From: Harmothoe impar
Lineage: Eukaryota > Annelida > Polychaeta > Phyllodocida > Polynoidae
Assembly: GCA_947462335.1 (NCBI GenBank)
Contig: OX381721.1
Location: 1 to 64,000 of the forward strand
Direction of reading: 5' to 3'
Length of the DNA: 64,000 nt
This document shows, one piece after another, positions 45,822 to 56,975 of the stretch (the first letter of the stretch is position 1; each line of letters begins with the position of its first letter). The position numbers and the translations under genes were made by a program. The notes below the pieces were generated by a model. The model saw nothing but the letters and a program-made list of their open reading frames with translations, did no database searches and was not told the origin of the DNA.

Positions 45822-47277
45822 TAACGTGGCCCGGAATATGAGTTGCTGTGATATGACAATTATAAATGACAGATAGCCAAAAGACCCTTCTAAGGATAAT
45901 CATCGCTGTGTCATTCTCGCTACGGCCCGTGTTAATCGCGGAAACCACCTGTGTGTTATCTGAGAACACAACTACTCTGCTGTCTGTCATGGAGGGGCCC
46001 CACCTCCACAGAGCTTCTATCAGGGGGTAGAACTCCTGTATATTGATATTTGCGGGGATCTTCATGTCCGGCTCGGAACAAAAGTGGCCGTGCCTGTCCT
46101 CCCTGCTACTAAGCGGACCTTCCCAGGCACCCGCGAGCCAGTCTTGTTCGAACACGACCCCATAGCCTCTGCCTGAGGCATCCATAGCTAGAGTTAACTC
46201 CTTCTTGCTGTCTGGGTCGATGATGCGAGCCTCCCCATTGAACCATCTGGAGAAGCCCTGCCACCATACCAAGTCCTTCTTGAACCCCTTACTTAGAGTT
46301 ATGTACCTCTTGTTCGCTGGGAAACCACTCAGCATCTTGATCACCCGCTGAGAGAACGTCCTGCCGCCTTTAACGACAGACGAACAATGGGACAGAATGC
46401 CACACAGTTTTTGCAGTTGCTTTCGCGTTGCCTGACGGGGACCGTGAAAAAACGATAGCTCTTGCTCCAACCTTTGCAGCTTATCCCCCGGCAGTCTCAG
46501 CTTCATATCGATACTGTCTATTTCTATGCCCAAGTATCGCTGTATCCTCGACGGGGAGGACACCTTCTTGTAAGCTATGTAAAAACCTAATTGCCTGAGT
46601 AGCTCATGGAGGACACGTTGGGATTCCGTGCATTGCCTCTCGCTAGCGGCTAATAATAGGAAATCATCCAGGTAATTGAAACACACGTGGCCCTGACGGC
46701 GCATGTACCTGGTAACGGCATCCGTGAGTCTATTAAAAATAAAAGGAGCTGCTCTTGTGCCAAAACAAATACAATTGTCCACCATGTAGGTGTTAGACCC
46801 GTCCAACTTCCACTTCAATCCCTGATAATTCCGGTCCTCGGGTCTGATGAGTACCGAGCGGTACGCCGAAGCAATATCAGTCACCGCCATGTAGTACGAC
46901 GGACGGAGAACCTCGCACACGTCGTCTATTCTAGCAAACTTGAAGTGTTGAAAAGTGGCAGACATATGGGAATTAATGGACAGACCGTCGGGCCTGCTCG
47001 CATCGGTGATGGGCCTGAAACCCCCCGTAGCCTTGGGAACAGCACCCAAGGCGTGCACACATGTCGGTTTCTCTCGCGACACGCTGAGTTTCCCGCACCC
47101 CAGCTCCTCTTTTAAGAGCTTATCAATAAAGTCAAAATTATCTACCGAAGCTGACGAATAATTTTTTACCTCATAACTGTCTACCCGTGCATGAGGGTCA
47201 ACCATCTTGAACCCATGTAGGACACCATCTAGTATAAAGTGACAATCCTCATCTATGACACCGTGCCCCAACAACAT
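45598..47277 (-). CDS. reverse transcriptase / RNase H of retroelement 2
   Basis: Open from a stop upstream of 47310; the first ATG is at 47277, giving about 559 residues. RT blocks: KPTCVHALGAVPKATGGF, VTDIASAYRSVLI (first catalytic Asp), GTRAAPFIFNRLTD, and the catalytic NYLDDFLLLAA. The thumb follows with QRYLGIEIDSIDMKL. RNase H: LTLAMDASGRGYGVVF, INIQEFYPLIEAL, VVFSDNTQVVSAI and VNVVADALSRLL. All catalytic acidic residues are present. The last 50-60 codons overlap the recombinase gene in another frame. It lies about 160 bp downstream of gag; how its translation is started is unclear. Confidence 0.87.
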   Translation of the reverse strand: MLLGHGVIDEDCHFILDGVLHGFKMVDPHARVDSYEVKNYSSASVDNFDFIDKLLKEELGCGKLSVSREKPTCVHALGAVPKATGGFRPITDASRPDGLSINSHMSATFQHFKFARIDDVCEVLRPSYYMAVTDIASAYRSVLIRPEDRNYQGLKWKLDGSNTYMVDNCICFGTRAAPFIFNRLTDAVTRYMRRQGHVCFNYLDDFLLLAASERQCTESQRVLHELLRQLGFYIAYKKVSSPSRIQRYLGIEIDSIDMKLRLPGDKLQRLEQELSFFHGPRQATRKQLQKLCGILSHCSSVVKGGRTFSQRVIKMLSGFPANKRYITLSKGFKKDLVWWQGFSRWFNGEARIIDPDSKKELTLAMDASGRGYGVVFEQDWLAGAWEGPLSSREDRHGHFCSEPDMKIPANINIQEFYPLIEALWRWGPSMTDSRVVVFSDNTQVVSAINTGRSENDTAMIILRRVFWLSVIYNCHITATHIPGHVNVVADALSRLLFDNSKFPDSLCCRGKPEMHAPGPDGGRGESPRLVPRYLAHQSLAVEALHNILHLARGQGATNG

Positions 47278-47435
47278 GTCCCTCCAGCCTGCTGGCTTCA
47301 ACTGCGACACGACCCCCTGAACCCTGTGTCTTCAGCTAATGTCCCATAGAGGGATATAACCTTTATAAATGTCTAGTAGGGCATCTATACTACTTGTGCA
47401 TATTAGCTCCTCACATGTATGAGAGTGAATGTCTT

Positions 47436-49754
47436 CTATACATGAGGTGCCGACATCCGCTTCGTAGCCCGCGGAGTCGTGCTCGTCCGTGCCTCACGCG
47501 TTACGCTGCTGGCCCCCAGTTGGCCGTAGTTCTGGGTTTGCTGGCCATAGTATGGATGCTGCTGACCCTGGAAACTACCCTGGCTCTGAGGCTGCCCCCC
47601 TTGGTTGTAGGGGTTGTGTGCGCATCCCCGAGCCCCGTGCGGGCCACCGCAGACCGCACACGAGTGTTGCTTCCTGCATAACGGCCAATCGCATGCCGTA
47701 AAGTTGAATCGCTTGCACAGGTGGTCAGGGCAGTCGATCCTGAACTTTCCCTGACTTGACGGCCTAGCTGGTGGCTTGCCCGGGGCCTTGTTTAGGAGAG
47801 ACATTTGCTTTGCCATCTCCTGTTGCATCTTTACGTAGGCCAGAGTTTTGTCCATACCCATGTTGTTTGCCATCGCGCCGTGGTCAGCCGCGGCAAACTT
47901 GGGGATCTGCTTTTTCAGCACCTTGTCGGTCACCTCTCTATCATACTGGCATATGGCCTTCATGCAATAGGTGGGTTTTATCTCCTTCAGGGCGATGAAT
48001 TTCATGTGATCTAGGTATGACAAGGGGCTCAAGTCGGGATGATCGGCTATGATCAGGGCCTGCGTGACATTGATCATCTCGTAAATTAACTCCCTATATG
48101 ACATTTCGCTGTAGTCTTTGTCAGCTGGGAGGTGGTAGTCTGGCCTGATCCACAGCTTGGACCTTTTCCTCATGCTAGCCTCATTAGCTGCATGTAGAGA
48201 GGCCAGGATATCACCCTCCACAGCTGACTTACCTGAAGCGACGTTTCTGAAGAGGCCATCAACATCACCCGACTGTAGGCCCATGTTGCCGAAGCCCAAC
48301 CCCGCCGTAGCTAGCCCCGTGTGCAGGGTGTGGCTCGCCCCCAGATTTATGCCCAGCCCACCTGCCGATGGCAGACTAGAGAAACCTGGCGGGGGTGTTG
48401 CGGAGAGGGGTTGGCCTGAAGTGTAGGGTTGCTGCTGTTGATGCCGATTGGACCCGTGTTGGCCCCGCTGTTGCTGTAGATGTTGCTGTAGTGTTTGCTG
48501 ATTTTGTCGAGTAGACTGGGCAGAAGGGGTCACCTCCCCTGCCACCCCAGCCCACTGTTGCTGCTGTCTCCACAGAAGAAATTCTGCATAGGAGGGGTCT
48601 GCATCCTCCTGCTGTTGCTGCTGCTGCTGTTGATGCTGCCCCAACACCTGCTGTTGATACTGCTCCTGTTGCTGTTGGGTGTGTCCATGCTTCCCCTCAT
48701 TGGTAGGATCAGACAGTTGAGAGGATGTTGTGGCCCCAGCAGACCTACACACACCCCCTGACTGGTTAAAACTGCCAGACTGACCTGTACCATGATGAAG
48801 CTTGAAGCTCCCCGGGTGTCCGTGATGAAGCGTGGAGCCTCCCGGCACCCCGGGATGAAGTGCACCACCCGTGATCATAGACGAAGTCGCCGCCGAGATG
48901 TGTGGAAGCTGTCCTTGCTCGCTGACGGTCGCACAAAAGTCTCCCAACCAACCTTCCTGCGACATTTGCGACGGCTTTGAGGATTGGGACGGGGGTAATC
49001 GACCATGCTCTTTGGTTTGCGACAGCTTTTGAGACTTAATTCGCCTTCGTTCGGCCAAAAACTGCGAAAAAGCGACCCCCTCCTCTCTGTTTTCATCTGG
49101 GCGGATGTTATGATCCGCCATCTTGGTTTGCGCATGCCCGCCGAGCTGCTGCTTCGCGGACAGAGACCAAAAAGCTTGGCCGGAGGCGTCCTCGGGTAAC
49201 GCGGACAGTTTGTGGCCGCTGGTGCCCTGGTCCGCGTAGTATAAGGCTGTTCCGCGGGAGTCCGACGGCCGCTGCAAATCGTCTCCGCGTTGTCCGCCCT
49301 GAATGGCATCAACAACACCGCGGAAGGCGGCTTCTGCGAAGTTCGTATCCCTCTCTATTCGATTATTTGCTGCTCTTAAACCTGCCAGCTCCATCTCGGC
49401 CTCTTTCAACCTCTGTGTACACTTTAAATCCTCCTCTCTAGCCTTTTCTTTTATTGTCAATGCTTCGATCCTGTCCAGGGCCTCCTGGAGCTCTCCCTCA
49501 CGGGCCGCGGTGTATTCCGCAGCCTGCTCGCTGTGTTGGCGGGCCGTATCGCCCGGGGATGCCGGTGAGGCCGAGTTGCCCTGGCCGGTCTCCTGCCGGC
49601 CCTGGGAGCCGCCATGGTCGTCCTGCGCCGGTGCAGGCTCGTCCTGCCCCTGCAACACCTTCCTGGGGGTGCCCTTGTCTGGGTTTGGGGCATTGCATTT
49701 GGGGCAGGAATTCCTGTTGCCATGGTACTCTGTTCCGCAAAAGCAGACCGTCAT
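47436..49754 (-). CDS. Gag-like protein of retroelement 2
   Basis: A 772-residue ORF from the ATG at 49754. An N-terminal zinc-ribbon-like motif (CFCGTEYHGNRNSCPKC) opens the protein. Residues about 75-125 (Glu/Lys/Arg/Leu-rich) should form a coiled coil. A Gln/His-rich low-complexity stretch (HQQQQQQQQEDADP) occupies the middle. Residues about 540-640 are an ordered segment (YHLPADKDYSEMSYRELIYE, then IALKEIKPTYCMKAICQYD), probably the assembly domain. A Cys/His tail (CDWPLCRKQHSCAVCGGPHG, ending GARGC) contains a C-X2-C-X3-H-X4-C knuckle. The same layout is found, degraded, in retroelement 1. Confidence 0.8.
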   Translation of the reverse strand: MTVCFCGTEYHGNRNSCPKCNAPNPDKGTPRKVLQGQDEPAPAQDDHGGSQGRQETGQGNSASPASPGDTARQHSEQAAEYTAAREGELQEALDRIEALTIKEKAREEDLKCTQRLKEAEMELAGLRAANNRIERDTNFAEAAFRGVVDAIQGGQRGDDLQRPSDSRGTALYYADQGTSGHKLSALPEDASGQAFWSLSAKQQLGGHAQTKMADHNIRPDENREEGVAFSQFLAERRRIKSQKLSQTKEHGRLPPSQSSKPSQMSQEGWLGDFCATVSEQGQLPHISAATSSMITGGALHPGVPGGSTLHHGHPGSFKLHHGTGQSGSFNQSGGVCRSAGATTSSQLSDPTNEGKHGHTQQQQEQYQQQVLGQHQQQQQQQQEDADPSYAEFLLWRQQQQWAGVAGEVTPSAQSTRQNQQTLQQHLQQQRGQHGSNRHQQQQPYTSGQPLSATPPPGFSSLPSAGGLGINLGASHTLHTGLATAGLGFGNMGLQSGDVDGLFRNVASGKSAVEGDILASLHAANEASMRKRSKLWIRPDYHLPADKDYSEMSYRELIYEMINVTQALIIADHPDLSPLSYLDHMKFIALKEIKPTYCMKAICQYDREVTDKVLKKQIPKFAAADHGAMANNMGMDKTLAYVKMQQEMAKQMSLLNKAPGKPPARPSSQGKFRIDCPDHLCKRFNFTACDWPLCRKQHSCAVCGGPHGARGCAHNPYNQGGQPQSQGSFQGQQHPYYGQQTQNYGQLGASSVTREARTSTTPRATKRMSAPHV

Positions 49755-49780
49755 TTTTGACCGAATTCTAGACCGAATCT

Positions 49781-49959
49781 AAAAAAAAAACCAAGGTCTC
49801 TGCTGGCCTGCTGCTGGCCTTGCTGCCTGCTTGCTTGTTGCTGGTTACCTCCCCTCCCCTGGAGAAGAGTTCCACAGCTGGTGCCGGTGGGAGGCACTAG
49901 GTGGCACTGGTATGTACACTAATATGGGAATAACTTCCCCAATGGAAGTTATGCCCGAC
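49781..49959. repeat. split direct repeat A1 of retroelement 2
   Basis: 5' terminal repeat of the element, matching A2 at 44447-44624. Retroelement 1 sequence resumes at the next base. Confidence 0.85.
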
Positions 49960-51950
49960 CACAACTCTTTGAACTTTACACATTTTGATAACCACCATGT
50001 CACAGAACCTCCCTGTACGGCAATTGCCAGAAGGAACCTGAATATCATCAATCTCATCCACAGTCTCAATATATAATTCCTTGATACCACTTATAGAATC
50101 ATGAACCATTTTAGAATCGCCCAATACTCTCATTTTCATGGAAATTACTTCTTGAAAAACCAACAACTCATCGTTGTACACAACCCAACTGGGCAATAAA
50201 TACCGTAAATACCTGCCTACTTCATACAAAATATCATCATTATCATTTACACTACCCATACTACAGAAACACCTCAAAATCTCCCAAAAACATTCTGTCC
50301 ATATTACTACTATAAGAATCCTCATACAAACATACATACTCATCACCCACATACCACATACATACACGCACAGCACACTCCCCCCCGCAAAAGCCAGCTG
50401 TCCCCCCTACCTGGGACTCAACCCCCCCCTCCCCCTGCCTAACCCACATTTCCCTGCTACATGATCCTTGTCGCCACATTCAGCACACACATGCTTGCGA
50501 TAACATCTGTCTCCCCACATGCACTTCCCATCATTGTGAAGATAACACGCCTGGTGACTGACATCAAAGCCACGCCCCAAGGATCTACCTCTTTCTCTCC
50601 CCCTCCAACTTCCCCTACCCCTACCCCTTCCCCCCCCCCCATCAAAGCATCGCTCCCCAAATTTTCCAAAACCACATCTGAGCTCCTCTTTCCAAAAGCC
50701 TTAACCCCTTTATCTGATGCCTTTTCACGCACTACTGCATCATATTGCACGATGCTCTCATTTTAATAACGCTTCAAGTCTTTCCCGGCTAGAAACCTCA
50801 GATGACCTACATATGGCGCTACAGGTTCGCCCTTGTCCAGAAGCTTCTCAATGTCAACCAGAGAATAATATAAGGTCTCCTTGTACCCCATGATTTTCTT
50901 CCTATCCCGTTTGGGTACCAGTCTCTGTAAATTGAGATCACACTCACTATCTGAAGACGACGAGCTACTCGAATCACCAACAACGTTAGCCTTTTTCTTC
51001 TTCTTCTTATTGTCTCGTCGTGACTTCTTTTTCTTGTCACCCGTCTCCTTCTTTGACTTGGCTGATGACTTGGACTTCTTCTTCTTCTTGCCCCCTTTCT
51101 TCTCTTCCACCACCTCTTCGACACTACTTGCTTCACTACTCGACTGGGCATCCTCTTCCGACTCTCAACTGCTATCACTAGATGAGTCCTCTGACAACTC
51201 AGGCACTTTGCCTTTAGTACCCGGGGTTCCACTATCACCAGGCCCTTTTTCAACTACCACTTTAGGACCAGGATCACCTGCCCCCTTCTTCTGGGACCCA
51301 GCCCCTTGCCGCTCCAACACCTCCGCCTGCCTGTCCCTGTCGCCCTTTAATGCCCTCTCTATGAGGTTTTCCCTTCGCTGCTCATCTCTCTCCATCTTGT
51401 GTTGACACACATCAGTCTGTTCATCATACTTAATTTTCTTCAGCTCCAACTTGGCAGCCTGCCTCCTCGTCTCAGCTACCTCGGCCCTCAACCGGGCAAT
51501 TTCCTCACTTCTCTGGAATGCCTGTAACCTGTTGCCTTCATGCTGCAGCTCAGACTTCAAGCTAGACATCATGCCTACATCTGCCCCTAACTCTAAGGCA
51601 CTGTCTGATGGGCCAAGAAGAACGCCTCCTGTTGCTTCTCCAACCAGGCTCTCAGTATAGACACCGTTTCCTCCTGCACCTGACTGATCACTGGTGACAT
51701 CAACATCTCCATTAGGGGGCTTTTCTGCACCCAGCAGTGACGCACCCTGGTTATCGTCTCCTCTTCGTTCGTCACTACCGTACACGACACTCTTACCTGC
51801 ATTTCTACTCTGTCCGGTCGTCTTCTCTCCCCCTGTATCGTCACCACGGTCGTCATTTGTTTTTCCATCACACTGGCGACAAATGTCGCGCTTTGGGTTA
51901 GAACGGCCGTCATAACTAACCCGGCACTTAGTACACACTTTCGTCGGCAT
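49960..51950 (-). pseudogene. retroelement 1 gag and start of RT ORF
   Basis: Gag begins at an ATG at 51950 with a Cys motif (VCTKCRVSYDGRSNPKRDICRQC) parallel to that of retroelement 2. An acidic/Gln coiled-coil region follows (51600-51300), then a very Lys-rich Ser stretch (51113-50950) and an ordered segment (IMGYKETLYYSLVDIEKLL). Near 50500 a shifted frame encodes KCMWGDRCYRKHVCAECGDK, a CCHC-type tail. Stops or shifts occur near 51165, 50760 and 50560. From about 50260 to 49960 the N-terminus of the RT ORF (NDNDDILYEVGRYLRYLLPS) runs up to the insertion of retroelement 2 and joins 44340 in frame. Confidence 0.7.
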
Positions 51951-52150
51951 CCAAACAAAGTTATCAAGTCTCACTAATACTGCCAATACACACAAGATGG
52001 CGGCACTAAGACACCGGCGACCACTGCCACTTCGAAGAAACTCACGACAAACTTGATTCCTTCACTTGACGACTCCCTCCTTTCTTCAATACCTAGAGGA
52101 GTCCTTACTTTAGTCCTTCCACACCGCACAGCCAGCTCCAACGTCAATTG

Positions 52151-52212
52151 GATGTGCTAACTAAGTATCACACGCTGGCTTGTGCTCTCTCTCCTTCGCC
52201 GAAAACAACAAT
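52151..52212. repeat. split direct repeat A1 of retroelement 1
   Basis: 62-bp copy of 37353-37414; it marks the 5' terminus of retroelement 1. Unrelated AT-rich sequence follows at 52213. Confidence 0.8.
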
Positions 52213-52899
52213 CTTATTGAATGACTGCCCAAATCAATGTATATTTGAAATGGAAAATCCTATATTGTGTCCTTAAGTGGGAAAAATTAAATTATGGTGC
52301 AAAAACAACCCTTTTTGTGAAAAAAAGTGGTGGTTTTAGGATGATAGATTAAATTTGATGCTTAATTTTTTCAACAAAATTTTTTAAAATAGCCAAAAAA
52401 AAATCTATAGACTTTTTTTTTTACTTTCTCGAAAAATAGTTTATATCATTTACTTACATAAAAAAGTAATTTTGATAGGGGGTCCAACGCATATTGTTAG
52501 GGTTTTGGGCCTTTAAAGTTAGAAAATAGGACAAAACTGTCTAAATCTCATATTTGAAGGCCAAAAAAAAGGGTTAAAAGCCAAGGATCAGGGTATTTAT
52601 GTATACATTTCATACTCTTGGTTGTTTAAAGCACAGTGATGAGATCTATTTCAATCTCCATAATGATTTATCGGTAGATAATTTCAAAATTCTAATTTAT
52701 GTTAAAAATAGCAAATATTAGTGGCTCCAAATATATCAAATATCTAAAATGAAATAAATTGCTCAATTTTGCTCGAAATTGTCCAATTTTTGGATATGGC
52801 TCAGTGTCCATGTAGATGGATCTAGTTTGCCATTATTAGCCTATACTACATGTCAACAGTTGAAGCCTTCTGGTTGCTAGCAAGAAACCATCAGTGTCC
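52213..52899. other. AT-rich spacer, no gene seen
   Basis: Runs of A and T, no ORF with family signature. The endonuclease frame of the next element becomes readable at about 52900. Confidence 0.4.
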
Positions 52900-52925
52900 C
52901 CAAAATTGGTACGCTAGAAGATCAT

Positions 52926-53264
52926 ATGATTGACTCGGATATTGACTGTGCTACCTTTTCTGAGACTTGGTTGGATGAGAGTGTGTCAGATAATCACATT
53001 CACATTGAGGGATATTCTATACATAGATTGGACAGGCAGGTTAGAGACGCTGGTTATATAAACCATGGTGGTTTGTTAACATACATTAAGGATGGTCTAA
53101 CGTCAAGCAATGAGCTGGCGCATCATAATACTAGCAATAAGGACATTGAAATATTATGGACTGTCATCTCTAGAGTACAACTACGTAGAATTGTGATTGC
53201 AAATGTATACCTATCCCCTAAAGGTGACATCATTAAAGCATTAAATACCATTAAAATTCCTTAA
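52926..53264 (+). pseudogene. APE endonuclease fragment of non-LTR element
   Basis: A 112-residue stretch with DIDCATFSETWLDESVSDN, where SETWL carries the catalytic Glu of APE-like endonucleases, then GGLLTYIKDGL and IVIANVYLSPKG (the NxY block). Further blocks (SIIDLIITNSEHIT near 53430) follow in shifted frames. This domain nicks the target for target-primed reverse transcription. The N-terminal strand and its Asn are missing. Confidence 0.75.
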
Positions 53265-53949
53265 ATCTAATAGATTCTGACAAATATAGTGAAATCTTCC
53301 TAAGGGGGATTTCAACATAGATTATATACATTCTAATCCAGATAAAGACAAAATAGTAAATATGATAGCAGGTCTTGGTGCCATTAATAAAAAATATTAA
53401 AAGATATAATCCCAATAGAGATCAAAAAGACTCCATAATAGACCTAATAATTACTAACTCAGAACATATTACTTGATCTGGCGTCAAGTCAATGGGTGGG
53501 CTAAGTGACCCTGAACTAATTTATGTTACTAGGAAACACATTCCTTCCCCGAAGGTGCCTCTTAGTTTCATAGGGAGAAGCTACAGACTTTATAATGAAA
53601 TAGACTTTTTAAGACATATGAAACCTGGATTGGAATAATTTCTGGCTATGTGAAGATCCAAATGAGGCGTGGACATTGTTTATTTCAGCAATCAATTATA
53701 TATTAGATATCAACTACAAAGTAAAACAGTTTCATTTTAAGCAAACAAAAAAACCTGGTTGGATGCTAATCTAATAAGCCTCATTAAAGATAAGAACCTA
53801 GCTATTAAACGTTTTAAAAAGACCAAATCTCAAGATGACTGTAACATAAAACACTTTATCAAAACCTTTCGAAGCAAGAAAATAGGAAAGCAGAAGAAAT
53901 TTTTCATAAAAAGCAGGTAGAAGATAATATTAATAACCCAAAAGAATAT

Positions 53950-55318
53950 TTGAAATCACTTAATAATATAATAAATCCCAAGCCAAAATCATTATCTTTC
54001 AATTTATTACATGATGTTACTAACCTCCAAATACCTCCAGAAATGACTGTTAACTATATTAACGAATATTTCGTTAATATAGGACCAAAGCTAGCACATA
54101 CGATGAATGAGCCATGGTCTTTTCAACCACCTGTCTATGAGCCTGAAATTATTTTCACAGAAGTTGATGAAGAGCTAGTCATAAAATTGATCAAGAGAAT
54201 TAAGGCTAATAAACCATCAGGTATTCCTATGGTTAAAACCTCTGTATTGAAGGCTGCCTTTTTAGGTATGCCTAGCCATATCACCTTTATTTTTAATCTA
54301 GTCATAAGGACCTCAAATTTTCCTGATACATGGAAGGTGGCCACGATTACCCCCCTGCCAAAGGGTGGAAATCCCCCTGATGTGAACAACCTAAGACCAA
54401 TATCTTTATTACCCCTCCCCTCAAAAATTATGGAAAAATCCTACACAGGCAAAAAAATGGAACACTTAAAGGGAAATAATATATTATCTGAAAATCAATA
54501 TGGATTTAGGCCTGGACGTTCAACCCTCAATAGCTTAATAAAATTTACTGATAATATTTATAGGGCCTCAAATGAGGAAAAGGGAACCACAGCTATCTTT
54601 TTTGACTTCAGGAAGGCCATTGATACAATTAATCGCCTACTTTTAATAAATAAATTGGGATAAATAGGTTTCAGACCCTTGTCCAGAAATTTGATAGAAA
54701 ATTATCTAACAAATAGGAAACAAGCAACAGAAGCAAATGGCAACTTATCTGACATACTCAATATTCCCTGTGGAGTACCCCAAGTGTCTGTTTTAGGCCC
54801 CTTATTATTTATTATTCATAATAATGACCTTGGTTTTCCACTGAATAATATGACATGTCAACATTATGCTGACGACACAGTGCTTTACTATCCTAATAAC
54901 AATATGTCTCCAAATGTGGAACAAATCATTAATAGATTAATAGATAAATTTAGGACTAGTGAACACTTGGTGTAAGGCTAATAAGCTGTCATTGAATGCT
55001 GAGAAAACCAAGGTCATGCAAATAGAAACAATTGCCAACATCAAAACCATGCCCAGGGTCTCTTTAAAACTGGACAATGCCCATGATAATGATAGAGCAC
55101 ATGATAATAGACTTGTCAAGGTAATAGGGCCAAACAATCCCCATTATAGGAGAAGTCATGAATACATGGTATCCATCCTCTGGAACTCATTTGATGATGA
55201 GATAAGGGCTAAAGAAGATAAGGACAAATTCCAGAGGTGGAACAAGAAAAGGTTCAAGGACATACTGCAACCCCTAGAAAACGGATTTTGTGTCTGGCAT
55301 TTTGTACAAAGGGTATAG
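53950..55318 (+). pseudogene. reverse transcriptase of non-LTR element
   Basis: RT blocks in order: TWKVATITPLPKGGNPPDVN, NLRPISLLPLPSKIMEK, NQYGFRPGRSTLNSLIKF, TAIFFDFRKAIDTINR (first Asp present), a stop at 54661, then GVPQVSVLGPLLFIIHNNDL and the catalytic HYADDTVLYY near 54868. A frame shift near 54960 leads to NTWCKANKLSLNAEKTKVM and a basic C-terminus ending at 55318. The YADD box is intact but the chain is broken twice. Confidence 0.8.
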
Positions 55319-56065
55319 GTACTCCACTCAATCTCTCATTATCTCCGCTTCATTGAAAAGATCTGTTTTTATTTCTCGAATTTTTTTTCTCTCATGTGAA
55401 CATCTACATCGGTTCACATAAGTTGGTATAACATCTCCAACCAAATTTATTTATAGTTTTGGCAAAAGACCAGCCAAAAGGCTAATACCATCAGCCTCTT
55501 TATAAATTTCTATATTTTTATATAGAAAATTTTCATAATGTAACAAGGTAATATAAGTGTACAATGATCTCATCCATAAACATCTTTGATAGAGACTCCT
55601 CTTCTCTGTGAGGATGCACAAGCATCAGCATAGAATATATAACAGTATTATATGAATCCATATGAAGTATTATAATATTATTAAGAAATATAGTGATTCC
55701 TCAAGGGTATTTTTGTATATCCCATATGAACAACATCTCTATTTGATATGCACCTGAGTTTTGGCGTAAACAGGGCCTGGCCTACGTTTTTGCAAGTTAA
55801 ATAAAAGAATTAACAACAACAACAACATTGTACATGTAGTTATAGAACATGGGGAGAACATTCATGGATTAGTCTTTTTTATATAAGTTATTTATTAAGG
55901 AGTATACACATGTTAAAAATAAAAGAACTAGCCGAACAATGCCGAATAATGCAGCTGTTGTATATCATGGAGTGCAGACAGAAATGTTTGTTAATGTATT
56001 GTTTCTTTTTCTCCAATGTAGAACAGGTCCTGCAGCGGACTCCTGACCAGAGGGATACATATATA

Positions 56066-56287
56066 CCGTAAATTCCCGCATACTATCCGCGGGTTGTACG
56101 CGAACCAGTCTCAGCTTTCATTTGATACCAAACATGCCTATGTAGGGTGCGGGTTATACGAGGGTTTTTATTACTATATAACAGTACTAAAATAGAAATT
56201 TCCAAACCCAGAAATGGGTTATAGGATTCTCCTAACTGAGGGGTGCGGGTTATACCCGAGATGCGGGTTATACGCTGGAATTTACGG
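56066..56287. mobile_element. 222-bp MITE with CCGTAAATTCC inverted repeats, TA duplication
   Basis: The left end CCGTAAATTCCCGCATA pairs with the right end CGCTGGAATTTACGG, flanked by TA on both sides (56064-56065, 56288-56289). Inside, TGCGGGTTATAC-type words recur in both orientations. A TA target suggests a Tc1/mariner/pogo-type source. No coding capacity. Confidence 0.7.
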
Positions 56288-56289
56288 TA

Positions 56290-56767
56290 GTAGTGGAAAG
56301 ACAACCAGCCTTCTGCCACACATGCACCCACCCACTCTACAGAACTACAGCAACATTAAAGAGGCAAGTCCGTTATTTGTCTACAGTCTATTAATATTTA
56401 TTCATATACTATCATTAAAGTAGAAATCGTTTTATGTCTCTCTAGCCTATACACTCTAATATTGCGGGGTGGGGGGTGTATAAATCTAAATACTTATGAA
56501 ATAAATTTGAGTCCAATCTAATATGACTTGCTTATGTCATTGTCAAATGATTACCTTTGCTATTTTCAGTAAAGACCCAAACCATTGAAGTTGGACAACA
56601 AGTGGAGGCAGATCCTTGCCCCCGGAGGCGGATCCCTGCCCCTGGGAACTGATGCCTGTCCCAGCAGAGGATCCCTGCCCCATATTCTACCCAAAATGAT
56701 GCTTTAATTGACGAAAAGTCAATAAAAATCAATAATGCAAATCAATGATTCCACCAATGATGTAAAG
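56290..56767. other. spacer, no gene seen
   Basis: AT-rich with one G-rich patch (56464-56476) and a short direct repeat around 56610-56690 (GATCCCTGCCCC-type). Nothing coding recognised. Confidence 0.4.
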
Positions 56768-56975
56768 GGCTTTACAAGCCGTTGTATCAGTTTGAAGCAG
56801 CGTAATATCAAGATTTGCAGGCCATTATATGGATTTACAATAGTGTAAAATTAAGATTTACAGGACATTGTATGAATCTACAAAAAATATAACTTTGAGA
56901 TTTACAGGACATTGTATGGGATTACAACAGTGTAATATCGAGATTTACAGGACTCTGTGTGAGATGTAATTGACT
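56768..56975. repeat. 43-bp imperfect tandem repeat
   Basis: Units containing AGATTTACAGGACATTGTATG and ACAGTGTAATATC start at about 56811, 56854, 56898 and 56941, 43-44 bp apart, with a more diverged unit before them. Confidence 0.75.

Larger units (their letters stand above)
44341..49959 (-). mobile_element. Ngaro/PAT-like retroelement 2 (5.6 kb, nearly complete)
   Basis: Minus-strand order is A1 repeat (49959-49781), gag, RT/RNase H, tyrosine recombinase, B1 (44706-44625), A2 (44624-44447), B2 (44423-44342). The 168-bp A repeats and 82-bp B repeats are nearly identical copies, the diagnostic split direct repeats of Ngaro/PAT elements. It sits inside the RT gene of retroelement 1, whose reading frame rejoins when element 2 is removed, leaving no more than one ambiguous base. 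Gag and RT are open; the recombinase has one frameshift. It is clearly GC-richer than retroelement 1 and belongs to a different lineage. Confidence 0.88.
37213..52212 (-). mobile_element. Ngaro/PAT-like tyrosine-recombinase retroelement 1 (decayed, twice interrupted)
   Basis: Genes on the minus strand are gag (51950-50460), RT/RNase H (about 50260 down to 38700, interrupted) and tyrosine recombinase (38625-37678). The ends carry split direct repeats. A1 (52151-52212) is repeated as A2 (37353-37414), and a 90-bp B repeat occurs at 37545-37634 and 37213-37302, giving the order A1-genes-B1-A2-B2. This is the arrangement known for Ngaro and PAT elements. No methylase domain of the kind found in DIRS proper is seen. 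Two later insertions split the RT: a fold-back element (39880-43891) and retroelement 2 (44341-49959). Confidence 0.82.
52900..55827 (+). mobile_element. APE-type non-LTR retrotransposon, 5'-truncated and decayed
   Basis: Plus-strand remnant with an endonuclease (52900-53500), linker, RT (53950-54975) and C-terminal region (to 55318), then about 500 bp of 3' UTR ending in (CAA)n at 55812-55827, the microsatellite tail typical of Jockey/CR1-group elements. The start of the endonuclease is missing, as expected from incomplete reverse transcription. Multiple stops and frameshifts. Confidence 0.8.

Noticed and set aside
48157..49782. Several plus-strand and alternative-frame ORFs
   Set aside because: They are shadows of the GC-rich minus-strand gag of retroelement 2.
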